A DNA stretch of 64,000 nucleotides from Elysia chlorotica (taxonomy: Eukaryota > Mollusca > Gastropoda > Plakobranchidae), in NCBI GenBank assembly GCA_003991915.1, contig RQTK01000079.1:637315-701314 (forward strand). Reading direction: 5' to 3'. Below, one piece after another: positions 55,375 to 64,000 of the stretch. A program made the translations under genes and the position numbers. The notes under the pieces are model-generated. The model did no database searches. It was not told where the DNA came from and saw nothing but the letters and a program-made list of their open reading frames with translations. The stretch's first letter is position 1. Each line of letters starts with the position of its first letter.

Positions 55375-57580
55375 TTCGAACCAAAGTACGCGATGTTATC
55401 TAACTTTTAGGTGCGGTTTGGAAAGTTGACATTTTTTAGTCTAGTAGCCTTGCCCGCCGAACGAAAAATACTCACTCAGTATTATTGTGACCTACATTAT
55501 AATACTTAATTAAAAGTAATAGATCACTATTACCCTTGTTATGCAACAATGTGTTCACTTCAGTCAGCTCGGTAACTTTGCCTGTTTTTTCGAAAAACCT
55601 CGATCCTTAGTCACTTTAATTATAATCTGACCTGCTTTTTTAACTGAGAAAAAAATTGCACTAATAGTTTATAAAGCAATGGTCATTTGTTGCTTGAAAT
55701 CAGCAAAAGTTGCAAAACAAATGAAAATGTGTTATCAATGGAAATTTCACGAGGAAAAAGTTCAATGCACATGTCGAGTTAAACGAACGAGCCATGCACA
55801 GTTGTGACTAGATTTAGTTAAATGCAGTTAATATAAGTATACCGCTTAGTAATACAAAAATGGCAACTAGTGCCTGATTAGAAAAAAAAATTACAAAAGG
55901 ACTTGAGGGGAACGTTCTTTCGAACATGCTTCAATGAAGTTGAATTTCTTACTACATCTTTATCATTACGGGCGGTCAAGTATACAAGTCTCCATTCTCC
56001 ATTGACATGTAATAATCCTTTTCTATTTTAATTTTATGTTTAAAACTTTCACACAAGCTCTTTTTGGCCATGCTAACCTGAAACCGCGTTTGACCTGGTC
56101 GAATAAACTCGGCGACTTGAAATCCAACGACGGTTCTTTGTTTACTCGCTATTACAGGAATCCCTGGCGGGAAATTGAACTTTGAAACAAAAAAAGTTTA
56201 TTCATTTATTTATTTATTTATTTTTAAAGAGCTTAGACTATCTTATTGTTCCTCTGGTGTAATTTGATCATTTTTTTCGTTATTCTGGTATTGTTTATTT
56301 GTAAATATGCCCATATGGATAAAACAACAAATAAAAAAGCACTCTTAACTGGCACAATGAAGTTAGTGATAGTCCGATCTTCGCATCCACGACACAATGT
56401 GGCTACCACATGTTTGTGTAGAAATTTTAGCTTTGGTCAATGAATAGTAGGGTGGGTAAGTATTTGAGTACCGATCTTACCACATGAAGCAGATACATTT
56501 TAACGATATTTCAACTCCCGTCCTTGTGCGCTAGTACAAAAAAAAGAAAAGAAAAAACAACAACCCAAGACAACATGAATAACTTATTAATAATAATTAG
56601 TTAAACTATTAACTGGAAAATTCTAAAACTTTTTTTTCAGATTAAACACACACATATATGCATCAAATACAATCATTCACCCTGCAGTTCATCGTGAGTT
56701 TGTGTAACTATGTTCTTAAAGTGTCACTTGTTGAAGCGAATAGAAAAGAAAAGAAAAGAAAAGAAAAGAAAAAATAAGTTTTGTGTAGATGGAGAAACAA
56801 GGTAAGGAAACTGATAGAAAGCCGCATCTTCGTTTAAATCAAGAGCGGAAATAAAACAAAGTCAACAATGTTGAATATTCCTAAGTAATGTAGATTCCAA
56901 AAATACTTTTATTTAAATTAATACCCTATTTTTTCGTACCTTGAGGTAGGAAATAATTATTACTGAAGTATAGCAATATTTTCTCAGATTCTCCTATAAT
57001 CAAATGGATTTAATTTTTCCCTCTTTACATAAGCGACAACTCTTTCGAAAGTAAAACAGAAAGGTTGAAGAGCTGATAATTTAAGCTTTAGTGACGCCCT
57101 TAACACATACTAAAATCGTACCACTCTCAGGATTTCCGAATATCGTAAATATGACATTCTTAAAAGGTGAGAAAAGAAATGCAAATTTCGATGTAAAGAA
57201 TCGTCGAACTTGTTAATATGATGGGAAGACCATCTTCTGAATTTTTAATATTACATTAGCATAGATGTTAACGGATTTATGACCAATTTTAAAAATTCAT
57301 GATGAATTGCTCCATGGCTTCTAAGTGTCTTTTTTGTCGTTGTAAACGAGAAGAAATACTGTAGATTGATATAAAGATGTGCTATTTTTTTCAGAAAACT
57401 TTTTAGGTTCCAATCCATGTTAAGTAAGTCGTAAGGCATTAAAGTCAAATTCTTTTATAAGCTTTTGCTTTTTGTGTTTAACTGCATTTCAGTTAATTTG
57501 AATAACAACACTACTTCTGTGAAAGTCTATGTCCGCCTCTCTCACTCTACATCCCCCCTTTTTCAATTTCGCCCTATCTC
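55375..57580. other. AT-rich DNA
   Basis: (AAAAG)n lies at 56740-56772 and a TTTA tract near 56203-56224. No gene supported. Confidence 0.5.
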
Positions 57581-57582
57581 TA

Positions 57583-57755
<173 letters not shown>

Positions 57756-57940
57756 ATATCCTTGTAATCCCCCCTCGGTCTCCTCTATTTTATTACGTAT
57801 TTCAATTTAAATTAACGTCCACTTTCAGCTTCATGTCAGTCAACACAAATAACTTAATAACCACAGACTTATATAATGAGATACTAGATTTAAAAAACCC
57901 ACAATCTTTATATATAGTGTACCAATATCTAGTAGGAAGA

Positions 57941-58430
57941 AAAGATTAAAGACTCAAAAGTCAACAATCTGTGTAGTCTTATTCTACCACATAGCTGCAC
58001 TTTGTAATTTTTTCTCCCTCTTCCCTATTTATCATACGCCATGTATTAAACTTTTTTTTTTTAATTACCCTTTCTTCCAGCTTTCTTTTTCGTTTATGAT
58101 AAAATTGTACAAAAATACCAAGAGCCTCAATAATGGCCCATTAAATATGCCAAAAGAAAACATGAACTTAAAAGATTAAAGACTCAAAAGTCAACAATCT
58201 GTGTAGTCTTATTCTACCACATAGCTGCAGTAAAATTTAGATGACCCTCACTCACTTTGTAATTTTTTCTCCCTCTTCCCTATTTACCATACGACATGTA
58301 TTAAACTTTTTTTTTCTAAAAAAATTACCCATTCTTCCAGCTTTCTTTTTCGTTTATGATAAAATTGTACAAAAATACCAAGAGCCTCAATAATGGCCCA
58401 TTAAATATGCCAAAAGAAAACATGAACTTT
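57941..58430. repeat. Tandem duplication of about 230 bp
   Basis: AAAGATTAAAGACTCAAAAG begins both copies (57941 and 58171), and CAAAAGAAAACATGAACTT ends both. The second copy has about 25 extra bases after CATAGCTGCA. Confidence 0.93.
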
Positions 58431-58667
58431 TTGCAAAATTATTCTTTATTAAATTTTTCAAAACCTCTGTTATTTTAATTTTTAATTTGGCCATCTCTGT
58501 TGACATAACACTCGTCTTAAGATAAGCAGCTTTCAAAAGAGGCGAAAGCTTAGGATTTCTATAGTTGTTTGTATTTCATTGGACAGTTTGAGAGTTTTAG
58601 TTCTTTCACCACAACCGGCTTATTTATATATTTTCTTTGCAATTATTTAATAACTATAAAATAAAAA

Positions 58668-58721
58668 CAACAACAAACAAACAAACAAACCAACAACAAC
58701 GACAACAACAACAACAACAAT

Positions 58722-58765
<44 letters not shown>
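58668..58765. repeat. (AAC)n microsatellite
   Basis: AAC/CAA triplets, with AAAC units at the start. Confidence 0.95.
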
Positions 58766-58767
<2 letters not shown>

Positions 58768-59697
58768 ACTGTGAGAGCGTATGGGTCTAATTCTTTCCGC
58801 CTATTTATTTTCTAGAAACCCAAAGCTATTTGTATTGTTGATAAAAAGGGATTAAGGGATTTTAAAGCATTATTAAACGGCTCTTTATTTTTAAGCTTAA
58901 TCTCAAGCAGGTATAGAAAAGAGATATGGAACTATTCAAAGTTTTAAAATATCCATTGTGCTCTTTTTTGTTGTTAGCCAAAGCTAGAACAATTTATAAA
59001 CAAAATATCATGATTAAATTTAGTTTAGAACACACGGGTTTGTTAAATAGACTTCAAATATTGATACAATGGTTGTTTGATATAATCTTTTCAGGAAACG
59101 CAAAGTTTTAATTAAATACCATGTCAATATAATACGTAACTATGTTTGAAAATGCAGATTTCTTTTAATTATATAAAAACAATTTTAAAAGAAGGTTGGT
59201 TGCAGGTAGTTCGGTATGACATTTTTTTTCCAGTCTTACAATTTGCGCATCCCAGGATAAAAGCGATGAATCTTACAATGAGAATTTATGATGATAATTA
59301 TTGTTTTTAATTTCTTCCCACCCCGCTCTTACTATCAAGCCGGGAACATTTTTTATACGCTTTTGTGAAGGTGGGCAAAATCACAAAGTTGACAGAGGAA
59401 ACACATTTTTGCATTATAAGTGCTACGATCATCTATATCTGTTAAAAAGCAACGTTAGAATGGAATGATACAAGAAAATGTTTCCTCATAGCATTGGTGT
59501 AAACTGTCCCAATTGATTAAAAAAAAAAAAAAGGTTTCTGTTGCTAGAAAGGCGCACGGAATGGACAATTTTTCGATACATCAAAATGTCTATTTTAGCA
59601 ACAATTTGTTGGTCTACAGTTTTAATACCATCATGATGTATTCAATTAAAAGGATCACATAATAATTTCCTGCCAAGCCATAAACTCCCCTTTCTGT

Positions 59698-59737
<40 letters not shown>

Positions 59738-60520
59738 CGTTCCCTTCTCGACATTAATTCTCTGAACTGTATTCTTTCAACTATCTCCGCCTTATAGTTA
59801 TTGTAAAACAAGAGATGTAAACAAAACTGACATTACTATAGTTCGACTCAAAGACGGGTTGCATGATGTTTCTAGCCTGAACCATTGATTGCAAGCGTTC
59901 CAATAGGATGTGCTAAACACCTATAATTACACAAATAGTTGCGGCTTCGGTCGTTGCTACTCACACAAACGCGTTCAGTACGTACCTCACTCTGTGGTAC
60001 ACACTATTGATTTCCTCGTTGGCTTTCAGGGTTTACTGGCGTTGTCATTCTCAGCGAGTGGACTACGTAGCGCCTTTTTATCCTGGTCAGAAAAAAAAAT
60101 ATACATATATATGTTCATCTTTATTTTTTTCAATGCAATGGGTTTTGGCGCTGGTCAAACAAAAACGACAACAAATGGACAGCTGTTAATGCCTGCAAAG
60201 CCGGGTCAATCCAACTTTTCTGTTTCTTTGGGTAGATCGGTAAAGAATAGTACGAGGCTTCCTGGTTTCTTTGTACTGTGGTGGGAGACATTATTTTGAC
60301 TCGGGTGCAGAACTTTAGATTTAAATGTGCACATTGACTATGTATTATCTGGAATTATTTTCTATTGAAAGAAAGAGAACTGTTCATCATGTTCATCGAT
60401 TTTTCTATGCGATAAATGGTATCCTATTTTTTTTAGTACCAGAAATAAAAATGTCTTGGTCTTTAGTTTATATTATTTAAACGCCATCGACTTTTAGCAT
60501 CTTTTTCATCATATTAGTAT
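58766..60520. other. AT-rich DNA with (AC)n
   Basis: (AC)n lies at 59698-59732. A 129-codon open stretch at 59910-60299 has no ATG at its start and no recognisable domain. Confidence 0.45.
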
Positions 60521-60524
60521 GAAG

Positions 60525-60775
60525 GGATGCTCTGTAGAGACAGCCTAGGTTGTCCTGAGGATCCTATGGGAGAAGGATCTCAAGACCTACATTTGGAAAT
60601 AGTTCCTACTACCATGCAGACACATAGCCAGGATATCAGGTCTCCCTCAACCGATCCCATTTTACTAACATCGGTTCCAAGCAATGAGGAGCAGGGCCGC
60701 CTGACCATGCGACAGAACCAGAGACATCTGACTTGAACCGCGCGCGCTCTACCACCTGGCTACTGCGTGCCACAG
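60525..60775 (-). mobile_element. tRNA-derived SINE of a second, diverged type
   Basis: On the - strand, TAGCCAGGTGGTAGAGCGCG is a strong box A and GCGGTTCAAGTCAG a box B. The body differs from the common family apart from short matches (CTGATATCCTGGCTATGTGT). Confidence 0.6.
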
Positions 60776-61060
60776 GAACCAAGGGAGAAAACTGTAGATA
60801 TGTTTAATACAGCACTTAGTTTTACAGATTGTCTTTCTTGTAAGCATAAAAATGAAACGGTTTCACAAAAATAATTACATGAAGGGTTGGGATAATAAAG
60901 TATATATCTTTTAAAAACTCCACCGCAATATCTAAATGGCCAGAAAGCTGAACAGCTGTGGAAATAAAGACAAGGTGATGTTATTTCCCAAAGTGGATCG
61001 CAACGTGCTTAGTTTTGTGCGTGTGTGCTAAGGTTAAGAAATCTTAGTAAAGTAATAATA

Positions 61061-62757
61061 TGAATGCATTCATCTTTTCAGTATTTCAAAAACTATTTCG
61101 TTTTGTTGATTTTGTTGTTATTTTGACGCTTCTCGGTATACAGAACCCCAATCATCTTTAAAAACGTGCTGATCAGAAAATTGAAATTGGTTTTTTTTTT
61201 TAAAGATCACCTCGGATAATAGATTACATTCCACCCTTATAAGACTGAAAAAAATTAGCATTGAAGGAAATTGGTTTTGAGATATTATGTAATGCATTTA
61301 AAAACGGTCTAATTTTTATTTGTATAGTTTTTCTATCGAAATGCAACAGTTTAGACCCTAGATAAAGTCAGTTTAACGCTTCTGATTTAATGAATTTCAA
61401 ATCAAATTTTAAAACCTTCTTGAACATATAACGGTCCAAAGATGGATATTTACAGACATTTTACCACTATCATACACTAAATCAGTTTGCAGGCTTTGTT
61501 AATAACACGTACGAGTAAGTAGACACACATAAAGAATAAGCCCCAATATCATCACATGCAAGGATCATTGTCATTATTTGAACACGTGGCTACAAAATGC
61601 AGCCCATGTTAAATATGATATAATCGACGTTCTAACGTTGATTTGCATGCTCCTTTGTTTGCTTTGTTATTGGGCTTACATTAAGACTGCAAATGGATAT
61701 GATAGAATACTTTTTAAAAAATTGACATGATTATGTAGAACTTTAGCTTGACACCAATCTATGGGAAGCCTAACCATCGTGCAAACTTTCTTTTAATTAT
61801 TTTACACCCGTGTATGTACACGTTATCGGTTCCCCGGTCTCATATATTTTCATTCTTCTTTTTCACATTAATTTTTATAAATGAATGCATTAATCTTTTC
61901 AGTATTTCAAAAACTATTTCGTTTTGTTGATTTTTTTTTTACGCTTCTTGATATACAGAACCTCAATCATCTTTAAAAATGTATATGATAATTAGAAAAT
62001 TGTAATTGAATTAAAAAATATATCACCTCAGATAATAGATTACATTGCACCCTGACAAGACAAAAAAAAATTAACATTGAAGGAAAGTGTTATTGAGTTA
62101 TTATGTAATGCATTTAAAAACGATCGAATTTTTATTTGTATAATTGTTCTATCGAAATGCAACAGTTTAGGTCTTAGATAAAGTCAGTTTAACGCTTCTG
62201 ATTTGGTGAACTTTAAATTAAATTTAAGTTCAAAACCTTCTTGGACACATAACGGCTCAAAGAGGGTTATTTACTGGCATGTTTCCATAGATTTATATAA
62301 CTACCAGTTAGTTATATGTCTATGCATGTTACCAATATCATACACCCGATCAGTATGTAGGCTTTGTTAATAACACGTACGAGTAAATAGACACACATAA
62401 AGAATAAGCCCCAATATCATCACATGCAAGGATCGTTGTCATGATTTAAACGTGGCTACAAAATGCGACCTATGTTAACTTTGATATAATCGACTTTCTA
62501 ACATATATTTTTTTATTCGCACGTTATTTTGTTTGCTTTGTTATGGGGCTCACCTTAAGAATTCATGATAGAATACTTAAGAAAACAATATTTGGCAAAT
62601 GTAAGAATTATGCTTGACATCAATCGTTGGAACGCTTAACTAACCATCTTGCAAACTTTCTCTTAATTATTTTACACCCGTGTCTGAAACCGTTATCAGT
62701 TACCTGGTCTCATATATTATCATTATTCTTTTTAAAAATAATTTTTATAAGCCTTTG
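61061..62757. repeat. Tandem duplication of about 0.82-0.87 kb
   Basis: Copy 1 (61061-61880) and copy 2 (61882-62757) align throughout. Shared landmarks are TTTTCAGTATTTCAAAAACT, AAGAATAAGCCCCAATATCA and GCAAACTTTC followed by TTTTACACCCGTGT. Copies differ by many substitutions and small indels, so the duplication is not recent. Confidence 0.93.
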
Positions 62758-62853
62758 TCTTCTTGGTCAATTCAATTCCACCTCCTCTTTTTTCTCCTTC
62801 TCTTGCACAGGAAGTATCTCTCTCCTCACCGCAGTTCTTTTTTTTCTACCTCA

Positions 62854-62861
<8 letters not shown>

Positions 62862-62897
<36 letters not shown>

Positions 62898-62967
62898 CCC
62901 TCACTCTCTTTTTCTCACTACATGCCTGCCTGTTTGTCTGTTGTCTGTCTGACTATCTGTCAATCTC

Positions 62968-63045
<78 letters not shown>

Positions 63046-63145
63046 GTATGTATCTATCTATCTATCTATCTATCATACCTATCTATCAAAATCTATCTGC
63101 TTGTATGCCTTTCTGTATGTCTGTATGTATGCATTACTGTCTGTC
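62862..63145. repeat. (CT)n and (TATC)n microsatellites
   Basis: CT at 62862-62893, TATC at about 62968-63076, and scattered TGTC/TGTA after. Long open frames here are repeat artefacts. Confidence 0.95.
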
Positions 63146-63179
63146 TGTCTGTTTGTTTGTCTCTCTCTAATTTTCTCTC

Positions 63180-64000
63180 CCACTTTCTCTCTCGCCCTTA
63201 ATGTTCCTCTAAATTCGTGTCAAGTTGGCGCACCCCTCTCTCCCCCGTATGAAACATAGCTATGGTGTTGACCATCGTCTTAGGGAAATCAGATTAGGGG
63301 CACGAACCGGCCCCCTTCTTCTAGACTAATTATCCTGTCTGCGCCAGGACTCGAAGAAGTAGAAGGGGAAAGCGACGAGACAACTTAACAGTAATTGAGG
63401 GCAGTAGTACTGGAGGAAATAAACACTGCCTAGGGTAACTTGACCAAAGTCATTAAAGAATCCAGTCTACACATTTAGTTCTGTTATTTAGAGTACCACC
63501 ACTAGGTACAGTATTGAGCCTCCCATGATTGCTCTCGTGTCTTAACTTCATCGTTTATCTGTGCATTAAACGCCTCAACTCTTTTACAACACGTTTAAGT
63601 TCAGAATATTCATCCATTATATTTTTTTTAATTAAGTTGTAATTGTGTTTTTTTCTTCTTTGTTTTTATTTTTCTGTTACTTGTGTATATGTGCCTGTGT
63701 TTTGCTTTGTTTTGTTTTCTTTTTTTTTTTTGCAACTTACTTTTCAATATTCACAATCTATTGTATTACCGGCAATGAAATAAACTATAATATACATTGT
63801 TGTTGCTGTTTCTGTTGTTGTTGCAGTTGCTGTGTTCTTTGCCTTTCTGACGTTATCTAGAACGGTCTGCTTGATAAATTATTTACATATGAACTATTGT
63901 GCGCATTTTGCGCCTTGTAACCTTTTTTATTATTTAAAGTGGCATATAAATTTGAACTTTGCCTCTGTCCGTTTTGCAAATTATTTTCATGAATTTTCAT
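63180..64000. other. AT-rich DNA at window end
   Basis: No gene supported. Short T runs and GTT triplets near 63798-63830. Confidence 0.5.

Noticed and set aside
58515..58560. AAGATA...GGCGAAAGC string resembling a retroelement 3' ribozyme
   Set aside because: It lacks the CUGANGA core and pairing helices.
59910..60299. 129-codon + strand open stretch
   Set aside because: There is no ATG at its start, it runs through low-complexity T-rich DNA and it has no recognisable motif.

Overview
This is a eukaryotic, animal-type genomic window: AT-rich, intron-rich, and full of microsatellites, tRNA-derived SINEs, LINE remnants and assembly gaps (runs of N). The organism is probably a mollusc, perhaps a gastropod. 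That is an inference from the general texture (long TATC, TAC and CT arrays, SINE density, AT-rich introns) and not from a diagnostic gene.

Two genes are well supported. (1) On the + strand, nine exons between 535 and 7950 encode the kinase domain (from the VAIK lysine onward) and the long C-terminal tail of a TESK-family (testis-specific kinase, LIMK/TESK group) protein. The 5' exons lie before the window. As assembled, the last exon carries a reading-frame break near 7438-7475, after which the tail continues in another frame to 7950. (2) On the - strand, three exons (35723-35312, 30884-30735, 29351-29116) join exactly in phase to give a complete 265-residue four-transmembrane protein of the PMP22/claudin superfamily, with an unusually long Ser/Thr-rich N-terminus. 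Immediately upstream of its ATG is a 68-bp minisatellite in which every unit repeats the start-codon context and encodes a tiny upstream ORF.

Further coding signals are weaker. A + strand exon pair (15201-15265, 18853-18947) has compatible phases. A - strand exon at 40053-39863 has good splice sites. There is a GC-rich island at 39060-39235, a small secreted-peptide ORF at 55374-55201, and unidentified ORFs near 48.8 and 52.3 kb.

The rest is mobile and repetitive DNA. About a dozen tRNA-derived SINE copies share one body, and several sit inside microsatellites. A decayed L1/Tx1-like LINE lies at about 23.4-24.47 kb. A 5'-truncated Penelope-like element at about 44.76-44.99 kb ends in what reads as a hammerhead ribozyme with minimal helix III. 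There are several minisatellites (68, 48, 30 and 28 bp), tandem segmental duplications (intron 3 of the TESK gene, 39 kb, 58 kb, 61-62.7 kb) and a 60-bp inverted repeat at 26.4 kb. I see no prokaryotic features, no CRISPR array and no functional tRNA or rRNA gene.
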